In this document: positions 38,548 through 51,109 of the stretch, piece by piece | Numbering within the stretch: the stretch's first letter is position 1 | Layout: every line of letters starts with the position of its first letter | Made by a program: the position numbers and the translations under genes | Assembly: GCF_001659605.2 (NCBI RefSeq) | Contig: NC_035162.2 | Location: 4,111,248 to 4,175,247 of the forward strand | Direction: 5' to 3' | Origin: Manihot esculenta | Taxonomy: Eukaryota > Streptophyta > Magnoliopsida > Malpighiales > Euphorbiaceae | DNA length: 64,000 nt | The notes under the pieces: model-generated | Seen by the model: only the letters and a program-made list of their open reading frames with translations | Databases searched by the model: none | What the model was told of the DNA's origin: nothing

Positions 38548-38734
38548 TGTTTGCTAGTGAAGGATGAGGAAGCGGAGAACAGAGTGACCGAGGGTTTTAG
38601 GATGATCCTGATTTGAATTTAGTTTGCGAGCAATTTTAATAATCTCCATCTACATTTCAATTTGATTCATATTGTTAAAGAAAAAAAGAAATACAAAAAT
38701 ATTATTGGGTGGTAACATTATTAATATGTTGTAA

Positions 38735-41135
38735 AATTTTACAACAAAATAATTTATTTTTTATTATTTAATTTTAATTTAAAATAAAATAAATTCTTTC
38801 ATACAAGAAAACTCCTCCTCTAAATATTTATTTTCGTTAACGAGATAAACGATTTTAAATAAATTAATAAACACAAAAAAAACTAGACATAAATGTAATT
38901 CCTATTTTTGAAAACGTTTATCCTAATTAATTGTAAGATTTATTTTGTAAAATTTAAAGATTTTAAGTGATATATTAAAGATTTAAGATATAAATATTTT
39001 ATTTAAATGTTATTATTATGTATCTAGATAAAGAAAGAAATATTCTTATATGTGCAATTTACATTTTTAATATTTTTTTTATGTACTTCATAGTTCTAAA
39101 TGCCTTATTGAAATTTGTTTTTATATTAATTTTTAAAATTAATTAGTTTAACTGTGATAAAGGTTTAATATATATATATATTAATTTATAGAAATATTAT
39201 TATTATAATATTAATTAATTAGTTGAGAGCAGCTGCAATCAGGACGCTGCTGATATTAATCATCCAAAGTGAGTTTAGTCAAAGCATGAATCAGGACTTT
39301 GAGTCGGAATGTGACTCAAAAACAAAAAACCGTTTGAATAGAGCCATCGTACATCATACACCTGAAGAAACAAAAACTAAGTGTAGCCTATTTGATTATA
39401 TGTAATATTAAATATATTATATGTAATATTAAATATATTATAAATATTTATTAAAAATAAATTTATATTATATAAAATATCACAAATAAATAATATATAT
39501 TAAAATATTTCATTTAATACTTATACTCAATATTACAAATTATGCATATATTTTTTATATTTAAAAAATTTTAGTTTTTATTAATAATATTATAAATAAA
39601 ATGAAATACTATAATTGTAAAGTTTAATTTCTTTCATATTTTAATTTTTTATTAATAATTTATAATATTATATAAAAGTGAAATATGAAATAAATAACAG
39701 AATGTATTGTAATAAAAATATACATTTAAAAATGATTTTATTAGTTAAATAGAATTTTATAACACCATTCACTTTTTTAAAATCGATTTAATTCGCTTAT
39801 TTATAATGGTAGCAAATTAAAAAAATTTAATTTTTATTATTTAAATTTAAAATATTAAATATAAATATAAATATAAATTATTATAAATATTTGAATTTTT
39901 TTCAATAATCAAAAAATAAAAGAAATGGTCACACCAGTAAGAGGTAGGCAGTGTGAACTCACTCTTTGAGGAGGGGGAAGAATACGTGGCATCTACTGTC
40001 TTGATGCATTGGCATAGCGAGCTGGTGGCCAGGGCCTTTCAAATTTTGTAGGGGTATTTAAATAATTTTATGTAAAACAGAAAAAATTACTATTAAATCT
40101 ATGAATATTTAGAAAATTTATTAATTAATTTTTACTTTAAAATTATTCGATTAAATTATTTTCTAATTAAAATTTTAAATCTCTTATTAATAAATTTTTA
40201 ACGAATTTTAATATTTATATTATTTAATTTATATAAATTTAGTCATGTATACTATATTATTTAATCAATCCCGCTCTTTTTAGATTTAAAAAAAATTAAT
40301 TTTTATCTTTAAAAATTAAATTTTAAATAGTAAATTTTTTCTTAAATTATTCATTTATCATTTAATTTAATTTTATACATTATTTTTATTATTAAAAAAT
40401 TACAATTTTTTTATTTTATTTTATTGTTAATTTATTTATACAATTAAAATTATATTTAAACTATTTAAATTCAGAAAAATAAATTATAAATTTTTTTAAA
40501 AAAAGTATTAAATTATTTAATGAATTTTGGATACTATTTAAATTTTTAAAAATAAAATTTAAATTAACACCAGCTTAGATAATTTAAATTTAAAAAATTT
40601 TAAATACAAATTAAGTATTATTTTATAAATAATAGATTGGACTATTTAAATTTAGAGAAAATAAAATTAAAATATTTTTTGATGTGTAATGGTTTAGAAT
40701 ATATAAATTTAGAAAAAAATAATTTTAATAGTAAAAAATATATTAAATTATTATGTTGTTTGAATAATAATATTTTTTATAAGTTTGTACGTCATAATTA
40801 TTATAAAAAAGCTTTTTCTATAATAAATATTATTAAAAATTATACTAATTATGGAATGAAAATAAAACACTAACTTCTTATTTAATATGAATATTATTTA
40901 AATGAATTTATGTAAAATCTAAAAAATTTAAAATTTTTTATTTTAAACAAGAAAAATGTAAGAAAAAATTAATTCAATTTGAATTTTTATAAAATTATTT
41001 GATTCTGAATAAAGGTAAATAATTAATTGATGATTTATATTTATAAATATTAATAATAAAATTATTATGAATATATTTTTAAATTTTTTTTAAATGAAAT
41101 CGATTAATTATAAATTTAAAATATATTAAAATTGT
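38735..41135. other. AT-rich spacer of unit 1
   Basis: Mostly A/T with a mixed-composition block at 39223–39400 that is homologous to unit 2, and another at about 39930–40040. No gene is recognised. Confidence 0.45.
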
Positions 41136-41222
41136 AACATCCTCTGGGCCCACAACAGTAGATATTGTCCGCTTTGGGTTCGAGGGCCTTGGCCCAGCCT
41201 TCCCCTCACGGTTTTGTTCTTG
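41136..41222 (+). repeat. dispersed plant repeat fragment (TGTAACATCC type)
   Basis: The block begins tgtaacatcctctgggccca and continues with 'gatattgtccgctttgggtt' and a 'cccctcacggtttt' end. I recognise this word order as a very common dispersed repeat in plant promoters and introns. Its class (solo LTR or miniature element) I cannot fix from one copy. Confidence 0.5.
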
Positions 41223-41260
41223 GGTCTATCTTATTTATATTTTGAAAACATTTTGATTTA

Positions 41261-42572
41261 TAGGGGTGTAATCGAGCCGAGCCGAGCCGAGTTTTGTAAA
41301 GCTCAAACTCGTTTATTAAAAAAGTTTGGAAGTTCGAGCTCGAGCTCGAGTTCGAGTTCGAGCTCGAGTTCGAGCTCGAGCTCGAGTTCGACTCGAGCTC
41401 TAATATTTGATTCGAGCTCGGTTCGAGAATTAAATATTATAATCGAGCTCGATTCGAGCTCGACTCGTGAAAGGCTCGTTCGATTATAACGAGCCTAATT
41501 CGAGCTCGAGCTCGAAAAGCTCGATTAAGAAACTCGTTAAAAAAGCTCGAGACCGAGCTCAAAATTAAAAAGTTTGGTTTGAGCTCAAGTTCAACCTCGA
41601 GCTCAAATTAATAATTACACTTTAATCAGTTTTTAATCATCATTAATTTAAATAATATAAAAAAAATTACGTAACACAATTTATAACTAAAATAACACAA
41701 ATAAATATAAATTCAACAACATAATAAAATTAGATTACACACAAAGTTTAATATCAAATGAATAAAGTTGATTCCAACTTTCAATAGTTGAAATAAACTA
41801 ATATAATTTAATTATCTTCATAATCATCTTCATGCTTGTTCAATTAGTTAACTTGAATTTCAACTTCAACATCCATATAACCTTAATTAATTATTATTAA
41901 TATACTTTGATAATTATTATTGTCTTTTATATTATATACTTAATTATATACAAAAATTTTTTTATAATTATACTTTAATTTTAAAATGTATATAATTTTT
42001 ACAACTCAATTTATCATGTAGTACTATAATTTTAAAGAATACTTATTATAATAATTAATATTAATTATTTGTGATTATACATTAATTTTATGAAATCTTA
42101 TTATAATAATTATATACAAAAAATTTTTATAATTTAATTTTAAAAAATATTAATTATAATAATTAATCTTAATTATTTGTAATTTTCAATACTATAATTT
42201 TCAAGTATTTATAATAGTTTAAATTTTATAACTTTATAGTTATTTTTATTTTTTTAATAATATATGAACTTGTTCATAAATTTATTTAACGAATTGGTTC
42301 ACCAATTTATTTAAACAATATTACTCACGAGCCTATTTAACGAGCCTGCTCGTGAGCCTTCTCAACGAGCCAGCTCGTGAGCCTAAAAATGAGCCAGCTC
42401 GCGAGCCTTCACGAGCCGAATACTATGGAGCTCAAATTCAGCTCGTTTAAGTGACGAGCCTCAAAATTGAGCTCGAGTTTGGCTCGTTTAAAAAACGAGC
42501 CGAACTCAGTCGAGTTTTTATCGAGTGGAGTCTCGAGTAGCTCAAGAATAGCTTGACTCATTTACAGCCCTA
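41261..42572. mobile_element. non-autonomous hAT element, 1.3 kb
   Basis: The left end reads TAGGGGTGTAATCGAGCC and the right end, reverse-complemented, TAGGGCTGTAAATGAGTC. Both subterminal regions are packed with gagctcg / cgagctc words (41280–41600 and 42290–42560), a GAGCTCG-rich palindromic array. The element is flanked by ttgattta (41253–41260) and ttgattca (42573–42580), an 8-bp target duplication with one mismatch, as expected for the hAT superfamily. The centre is AT-rich with no transposase. It lies between BAG8 and PHS1 copy 1, ending about 360 bp before the PHS1 TATA box. Confidence 0.75.
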
Positions 42573-42934
42573 TTGATTCATGGTGTACCGATTTAAATAC
42601 AGAGAAGTATTTTTCTAAATTTTAATAATTAAAATGGATAACTATTGTAATTTAATGTTGCTTTCAAAAGAAAAAAAACTATTGTAATTTAATGTAATTG
42701 TACTATGTTATTAACGTTAAAAGAAAAAAAAAAATCTCTTATGCATTTATTTCATTCCATGTGTTTTATTTTCTTGGACGGGGAGAGAGAATTCGATCTC
42801 TGAGAGCTCAACGTCGCTGCTGTTTTTAACTATTAATAGAGATGGAAAACTGAGTCCATGAGAGATCACGAAGTTTTTGGCTCCCTTTTTTACGATTGAA
42901 CGTTGAACCTGAGCAACCGTCTTTCCCCACACGC

Positions 42935-43019
42935 TATATAAATACTCTGATCACTCATCGCTCATCAATCATCACTCATCACTCATCACTCATCACTCAC
43001 TCTGAGAGAGAGAGAGAGA
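42935..43019 (+). promoter_or_regulatory. TATA box and heptamer-repeat leader of PHS1 copy 1
   Basis: TATATAAATA at 42935–42944 is 76 bp from the ATG at 43020. The leader holds about seven ATCACTC-type heptamers with variants, then a (GA)n tract up to the ATG. The same order occurs in copy 2. Confidence 0.65.
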
Positions 43020-46000
43020 ATGACGACAACGACTTCACATTTCTCTGCTACTTCGCATTGTAGCTCTGTTTCGAAATTCGTCGACTTCGGTTCCGGAAGC
43101 GGTGGCAAGTGGAGATCGAATTTGTTATTGATTCGGACCTTGAGGTCCCGGTCTCTTACGAGGTCGTTTTCGGTTAAGAATGTGTCTGGCGAGCCGAAGA
43201 CGAAACTCAAAAATCCGATCTCCGACGGAGGTTCGGTGTCTTCTTTGATTTTATTATCTGCTGTATTGCCTAATGTTATTCTCTAATTCTATTTGGGTTA
43301 GTGTGTTGTGGGTTTGAACGTTAATGAAGAGTTTGAGATCGTGTAAGAGTGGATGAAAGTGTGCGGGTGAGAGCTTCCGGTCTGAATGTCTTTTTGAACA
43401 TTGTTTTTGTGGTATTTAAATGCGAAAGCAATAACTTAAACATCCATCATTTCTCTTCTAAAGTAGGAGATGTTGAGAAAATTATGCTTACTGGCTGTTG
43501 TCGATAGGATCACCTCTTACGTTATCTTCTCAGTATTGAAAAAGGATTGGGACCCACCATCTGTTGCATTAATATGCAAGATTGTCAAAATTCGTGCTAT
43601 TTGATGATTTTAATTAGCCATCCCTTTCCAATCAAACTTGCTGTACGGTGCAAGAGCTCTCCGGTTCGATTTGGAAAATAGGGAATAATAGCTAATCTAA
43701 CTGGCTACTTCATATGTCAAGCTACAAAATCATGCGTGATTGTGGTTTCCGGATCCTTTTTTGATGCTGACTCGGTAATGTATGACCAGTTGCTGGAAAT
43801 GTAGCACCAAAAATTTAAGCTCTTCTGGGTTGTGTTTATGCAAGGTGGAGGGCTTTTCTTCTTCTAAATTAAGAACACAAGTAGCTCTAAGGACAGGAAG
43901 AAAAAAAATCTAACTCTTCCTCCTAGTTATGCAATAGTGAGGAAACACGAAAGATTGGAAGTGTTTTCCTTAACGCTTCCTTAATAGTATTGCAATATAG
44001 ATATCTTTTATTCTCACTTGAATATTTTGGTATCTACAGATGCTTCATCTATCGCCTCAAGTATCAAATACCATGCAGAATTCACACCAGTATTTTCCCC
44101 AGAGAAATTTGAGCTTCCAAAGGCATTCGTTGCAACTGCACAAAGTGTTCGTGATGCTCTCATCATAAATTGGAATGCGACGTATGAGTGCTATGATAGA
44201 TTGAATTTGAAGCAGGCGTACTATCTGTCAATGGAATTTTTGCAGGTTTATCATGACCTCCTGCTTGTGTTCCAGCAACTGATAATTCATTGTCTGAAAA
44301 GGATTATGTTAGTCATCATGATATTTTCTTGCAGGGTAGAGCACTTTTGAATGCAATTGGTAATTTAGAGCTGACTGGTGCATATGCAGAGGCATTGACC
44401 AAGCTAGGTCACGATTTGGAAAGTGTGGCACGTCATGTAAGTTTTCTTTAGCAGCATTCTTCAGTATACATTAGTTGTAATTTATTATTATTATTATTAT
44501 TATTTTGTATTTTTGAGGGGTGGGGCGGGGTGTTCACTTTTGCATGGCAAAGTTCGTACAATTTGTTAATATATGTTGTATTGACTTAGGAGGGTTGATG
44601 CTCAAATGGTAGGCTAGGCTACGTAGCCTGTGAGGAAAGTTGCAGGTAGATGGGATATAGAATAAACCTTATAGGCTCAAGACCTAGTTTGGAACTCATA
44701 GTTCAAAATTAATTTTGATTTGGCAAGTTTTCCTTGCTATAATTAAATATCTGCTTTAAAAGCCTTCATAATTTGATATGGTATAGGCCAGCGGTTACAG
44801 GAAAAAAAAAGGGTTCTCTTTATGGTTCTACGGGTGTTTTTACTAGCTATTTCATTGGTCAAATGATAACAGGAGCCTGATGCTGCACTTGGAAATGGAG
44901 GTCTTGGGCGACTTGCCTCCTGCTTTTTGGACTCCATGGCAACATTAAATTACCCTGCATGGGGTTATGGATTAAGATACAAATATGGCTTGTTTAAACA
45001 GCGAATTGCAAAAGATGGTCAAGAGGAGGTTGCTGAAGATTGGCTTGAGGTTGCTTTCTGCTCATTATCTTTTGCTTCAGCTGATTCCTTTAAATATGCC
45101 TCCTGGTTAATCATGTTTTCTCCTTGTAGATGGGTAATCCCTGGGAAATTGTGAGAAATGACATATCATACCCTGTAAAATTTTACGGCAAGGTTGTTAG
45201 TGGATCTGACGGAAAAAAACACTGGATCGGAGGAGAAGATATAATCGCTGTGGCATATGATTTGCCAATACCGGGTTATAAAACTAAAAGCACGATTAAC
45301 CTGCGACTTTGGTCGACTAAAGCTCCAGCAGAAGATTTGGACTTGTATGCTTTCAATGCTGGGAAGCACACTAAGGCATATGAGGCCCTAGCAAACGCTG
45401 AAAAGGTCTGAATTTCTTATTAATATTAATGCCCTCATAAAGAAATCGATTAATATGTGCACATTTTTTCTAATTGTCCAGTTCTTCCTTGCTGGGGATA
45501 TGTCATTCTCTTATTCATGTTAATCTTTTAAGTTTATGGCTTCCACTTTTCAGAAATTTAATACCTTGTAATTGTGTTTTTCTTCTTTTTACGCATTTGT
45601 GTTGCTGCACTTCAACGTAGTAGCTTTCATCAAATGTTCTTTTTTGTTCTGCTTCTGCATCTGCCTGGCCTTTGCCGGGAAAAAAGTATATCAATTTATA
45701 GGATAATCATTGCAATGCTTTCCCTTAAATTAGATTTGCTATATTCTCTATCCTGGGGATGACTCATTGGAGGGCAAGATCCTACGTTTGAAGCAACAGT
45801 ATACCCTATGTTCAGCTTCTCTCCAAGATATTATTGCGCGTTTTGAGAGAAGATCTGGATCAAAAATAAGGTGGCAAGAATTTCCTGATAAAGTTGCAGT
45901 GCAGATGAACGACACTCATCCCACTCTCTGCATTCCAGAGCTGATGAGAATTTTGATGGACCTGAAAGGCTTAAGCTGGAACGAGGCCTGGAACATTACT

Positions 46001-49000
46001 CAAAGGTATCCTTTGTTTTACTGCATTCGTTTTGCTATATCAATAAAACAACCATTCTACTATGTTGTTTGTTTTTGAATCTAAGCAGTATAAGATGATT
46101 ATCTTTGGAAAATTTGAACATAATGAAGAGCCGGATTGTTGTGATGTGCGTGTGCTGTTAGGTTCTCAACTTCAGTGGAATGATAATTATGGACTTTTCA
46201 CTTAATTGCTTGTCTATAAATCGGAATGAACTAGTTAATACGTGCAGTTTGAAATAACTGACAAGTTACTTTTTTGTTTATGGATTTATTTAATTCTTCT
46301 GTTCTTCTTTTTAATTTTCTGGTGTTGTTTGCCAGTGAATTTCCCAGAATGTCTAATCTCAGCTGTTCCTTTTGGCTTTGTTTGCTTGTGTTTTTGGGTT
46401 TCATAGTATCTGAAAAACAATGGGAAAAACAGGAAGTGAATATTTATTTATCTACCGTTAGTTCCTTGTCTAGCATTGGTTGTTTGCACTTGGCCTTTGT
46501 TGGTCTTCACTATCCTAACTTTTTTATTTGCAAATCTTAAATTTTGTATCGTGTAAGTTATGACCTCATTTGCTGTTGATTATGTACCAGAACTACGGCA
46601 TACACGAACCATACTGTTCTTCCTGAAGCATTGGAGAAATGGAGTTTAGATCTTATGCAGAAACTGTTACCGCGGCATGTAGAGATCATAGAGATGATTG
46701 ATGAAGAGGTAATACTGGATATTTTAAACAAAACCCTGTTTCTGTGGCGATATGCTCATCTTAATTCTAGTTTCCGTCACTCAATTTTGCAGCTGGTAAA
46801 CTTCATTGTTTGTAAGTATGGAAAGGCAGATCCCAACATTTTTGAGAAAAAACTGAAGGAGATGAGAATATTAGAAAACGTAGATTTGCCTTCAACCTTT
46901 GCCGGTTTAACCCTTAAACCCAAGGAAAGCTCTGCTGCAGCTATCAGTGAAGCAAGCAAGCTGAACGTAAAAGATGAAGTGGATAGTGGAGATGAACCAC
47001 AAAGCAAAGGTGAACCCAAGAGCAAAGGCACTCAGAAGAAGGAAGAGGTGATGGCTGAACCACCACCAAAGCTGGTCCGCATGGCTAATCTCTGTGTTGT
47101 AGGTGGTCATGCAGTAAATGGAGTTGCTGAGATACATAGTGAAATAGTGAAGGATGAAGTGTTTAATGCATTTTATGAGGTATTCTTGCTTTATTTTCTT
47201 GCAGGACAATGCTTTCTAAATGACTTGAGTGAAATAGTGGAAATGTTTATATGTCTGATCCCTATGCTCCCGTCCTGGCAGTTGTGGCCCAATAAGTTTC
47301 AAAATAAAACAAATGGGGTTACTCCAAGAAGATGGATCCGTTTCTGCAATCCAGACTTGAGTAAAATTATTACTGAGTGGACCGGATCTGAAGAATGGGT
47401 TCTAAATACTGAAAAGCTGGCCGAACTAAGAAAGGTAATCCACCATATATACATCTTTTATTTTTGAAATTTTTTCAATAGGTAGAACACTCTATGACTA
47501 GTTTCGAAGTTGTTCACACGGAACATCTTTTTATACCTTGTATCAATCTCAAGTCTAGTCTTCTAGGGACAATTGACACTTTTGGGATAAAACATGTAGG
47601 TCATGTCTTGATACTGTATTGGTCTCGAACAGAGGTAGCAAATGGATGAGTTTCAATGGGTGTGGGTTGTATTCTAAATGGCTATGGGTTAATCGCCCAT
47701 GTCCATGTCTTGATAATATGTTGGTCTCGAGCATAAGTAGCAAATGGATGAGTTTCAGTGAAGAACAACGGAACCTTTTGCGGATCCATTAATAGATTCC
47801 TAGGATTAAGTTTCTTTAGAAAATTAGGAGCGTCAAAATGATTTAACTGTAAATGTTGTACTGACTTAGACTATTCTGGATTTGAAGTTCTGATTAGAAG
47901 CATAAGCTCACAAATAATTCCATCTTTTCAGTGGCTCGGTATCGTTTTCAAAGTAAAATGTGATATATTTGTTTGTGTGGGTTCTGGAAAGTAGTCTGGT
48001 TCCTAAACTAGCAGGCCACTTTGTTTGATAATTACTGTAAATATTTAATAGATTGGCTTGTTTACAATGTCACTGCATGTCATAATCAAAGTTATGCAAT
48101 CTGTGGAAACAGTTTGCAGATAATGAGGATTTCCAAACCCAATGGAGGGCAGCAAAGAAAAGCAATAAGATGAAGGTTGCGTCATTACTCAAAGAAAAAA
48201 CAGGCTATTCTGTCAGCGCGGACGCAATGTTCGATATCCAGGTAATTTTATTGATTTTGAAGTCTTCATACTCCTATGAATGTAAGTTTGTAAGTATCAT
48301 ATTTTTTAGCAAACAGATGAAAATACATAGAAACTTCTGATGAGAAGCAAAATTAATTATGTTGAGTTCTTTACCCACTTCAGAAAGTGGTAACGTTATG
48401 AGAATCTACGGAAGGATTAGACAATTATTTGGGGGGGGGGGGGGGTGAGTGTTTAGTTTCTTTGATTGCTTGTTCTTCGTTCGAATTGGCATTAACAGTT
48501 GATGAAGTTATTGTGTACAGGTGAAGCGTATTCATGAATATAAGCGACAACTGCTGAATATTCTTGGAATTGTGTATCGCTACAAGAAGATGAAAGAAAT
48601 GAGTGCCGTAGAAAGGAAAGCAAAGTATGTTCCTAGAGTTTGTATATTTGGTGGAAAAGCCTTTGCTACTTATGCGCAAGCCAAAAGGATTGTGAAATTT
48701 ATCACGGATGTGGGGGCTACAGTTAATCATGACCCTGAAATAGGTGATTTACTTAAGGTATAGCTCTAACACTTAATATTGATTGCTAATTATGAATGTT
48801 TGTACTCATTATATATGGATTTTTCTGTTATTATTTCATCTGAGTTAATCTTGGTATTCGATGTTTGTGCTCTTTAATTTTAGATGTACTTCGAATCCAT
48901 CGCTTGCAATAAGTTTCATTCTATCACTAACAGGAGTATGCTATATTTGTTTTTCCTTATTAAAATTTAGGTTGTGTTTGTCCCGGATTACAATGTCAGT

Positions 49001-49945
49001 GTTGCTGAATTGCTTATTCCTGCAAGCGAGCTTTCACAGCATATCAGGTAATTCAATTTTATTCCACATGGTTTCCTGCCGACTTATATTTGGAACTATG
49101 CCTGAAAATAGCTTTGTGATAATGAGCACTATTTTTCCTTTTCTTGTAGTACTGCTGGGATGGAAGCCAGTGGAACGAGCAACATGAAGTTTGCTATGAA
49201 TGGTTGCATCCTGATTGGAACCTTAGATGGTGCTAATGTCGAAATACGACAGGAGGTTGGAGAAGACAATTTTTTCCTCTTTGGTGCAAAAGCTCATGAA
49301 ATTGCTGGTCTGAGGAAAGAAAGAGTTATGGGGAAGGTATGCTGAATGAACCAATTATTTTTCAGCTTTGTAATGATTTCTTGAGTAAATTTCTGGCATT
49401 AATCTTACAGCAAAATGCTATCGCAATGATCTCATTTAACAGTCCTCAATGTATAAAGTGATAATAAAATAGGTAGCAAGATTCTTAACATTTCAACCGT
49501 GCTAACCTCTAATACAGTTTGTTCCGGACCCACGATTCGAAGAAGTGAAAGATTTTGTTAGAACTGGTGTTTTTGGCTGCAAGTATGATGAAATGTTGGG
49601 ATCATTAGAAGGAAATGAAGGATTTGGATGTGGTGATTATTTCCTCGTTGGCAAGGACTTCCCCAGCTATATAGAATGCCAAGAGAAAGTTGACGAGGCA
49701 TATCAAGACCAAAGGGTGAGTTACATTTATTTGATGTGGCATATTTGTTCATCTCAATTTTCACTTTTATTTAAATAATTGGATAAAAAATCAATGTCAT
49801 ATTGGGTAACATCTGTAACTGGTGGCAGAGATGGACCAATATGTCAATCATGAATACAGCAGGTTCGTACAAGTTCAGCAGCGACAGGACGATCCATGAA
49901 TATGCCAAGGATATTTGGAATATTAGACCTACCATATTGCCGTAG
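43020..49945 (+). CDS. PHS1: plastidial alpha-glucan phosphorylase L-type, tandem copy 1
   Basis: Fifteen exons: 43020–43230, 44040–44245, 44335–44436, 44873–45049, 45130–45405, 45734–46005, 46591–46708, 46793–47179, 47282–47434, 48113–48241, 48521–48757, 48971–49047, 49150–49336, 49518–49715 and 49829–49945. All join in phase to 948 residues. A Ser/Arg-rich transit peptide covers about 1–65. The GT35 phosphorylase body follows, with the Glu/Lys/Ser-rich ~80-residue insertion specific to the plastid L-isozyme (exon 8, from about KPKESSAAA to KLVRM). The pyridoxal-phosphate lysine is K795 in [10 protein letters not shown]. The enzyme reversibly releases glucose-1-phosphate from glucan ends in the stroma. 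Compared with copy 2 it has a one-codon deletion and changes at sites I expect to be conserved ([20 protein letters not shown]). No stop or frameshift is seen. Confidence 0.93.
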
Positions 49946-50443
49946 TCACCATTACTTGATTTGCAGCGTTGGTGGTGCCACTAGCTCATGCAAGGTTGAT
50001 TTGCTCACACTCAGCAAGGTTGATTTGCCTTCCGGAATTAAATGTGACTTCAATAATATCGATGGTCTAAATAATTTTGTATGTGAAGTTCGACTTTGTA
50101 AGAAAAAAATTAATAATAATAAATAAAGTTCCAAATTTTCCTACTTGCTGTGTCGTATCTCAACCCCCTCGATCTATAAGAAACTAGCCATTATGCACTT
50201 GTTATGCTTGGAGCTTGACACTCTTCATTTCCATCCAGTCGCTTCCACTTGGAATTGGCAATGGGCTGTAACGAATTGGGCAAATATTACATAAAAATAA
50301 TTTAATTTAGATGTGAAAAATATTTTGTGGATATATATATATATTTTTTATCATGCAAGACGTTGCATTGAAAGCCCAAACAGGGCAGAAAAATAAAAGA
50401 TTTTTATCTTATTTATTTTTTAATAATTTTAGACTTGCATTTT

Positions 50444-50626
50444 GGGTTGCTGCTGCTGAAGGAGGGATCCAAGGGCTTGGAGAAGTGGGTCAACAGATAA
50501 TTGCCGTTGCGTTGGTGCAGAAGGGTGGTGAGATTGGATACAACAATGGTGGTAATGGCAGCTGCAGCAGCAAGTTGAAGCGGCGGTGATGGAAGGATTT
50601 TGGGAGTGATGTCGATGAAAAGCCAT
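50444..50626 (-). pseudogene. truncated BAG8 5' fragment 1
   Basis: On the minus strand the ATG at 50626 opens a frame of about 61 residues resembling the N-terminus of the BAG8-like gene (Cys/His cluster, then SVDPLLQALGSLLQQQQP). It is cut right after the Gln run and continues into PHS1 3' flanking DNA, ending within a few codons. Upstream homology to BAG8 5' DNA continues to about 51105. The IQ motif and BAG domain are absent. Any transcript would run leftward toward the 3' end of PHS1 copy 1. Confidence 0.8.
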
Positions 50627-51109
50627 AGTTTGCTAGTGAAGGATGAGGAAGCGGGGAACAGAGTGACCGAGGATTTTGGCTTTTGCGAGGGAAGTAGTGA
50701 AGTGAGAATTAGATTTTGCTTCATGCGATTTTAATTTTTAACGATAGCTTTATGCGATTGGATCAGCACAAATCCGGAGTAGGACCAGAACGACCTGCCG
50801 TTTTGCTAATAATCCATGTGCGCTGACTTGACTCAATTGACTTGTCTCTGATCATTTATGTACACGTTGCGCTGAAGTTTGCAACTTTGCATGTCGTCTA
50901 GGCCCATGGAACAAGTGGACGAGTGGTTCTCGACCGACGCCCAGAACCGGATTTCATTGGCCCAATTTAGGATGATCCTGATTTGAATTTAGTTTTCGAG
51001 CAATTTTAATAATCTCCATCTACATTTCAATTTTATTCATATTGTTGGTAAGAAAAGAAATGAAAATACAAAAATGTTATTGGGTGGTGCCATGATTAAT
51101 GCGTTGTCT

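Larger units (their letters stand above)
38347..50443. repeat. tandem array unit 1: BAG8 5' end, spacer, PHS1 copy 1
   Basis: This unit runs from the shared breakpoint position in BAG8 exon 1 to the junction after PHS1 copy 1. It is about 12.1 kb. Homology to unit 2 is clear in the BAG8 5' end (38347–38730 with 50444–51105), in a spacer block (about 39290–39365 with 52185–52260) and from about 42815 through PHS1 to the junction. Confidence 0.7.

Noticed and set aside
41214..41489. Poly-Ser plus-strand frame
   Set aside because: The Ser run is the translation of the GAGCTCG-rich subterminal repeat of the hAT element, not a gene.
46793..47179. Acidic/Lys-rich low-complexity stretch in PHS1 exon 8 as an anomaly
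   Set aside because: It is the known L-isozyme insertion of plastid phosphorylases, present in both copies.
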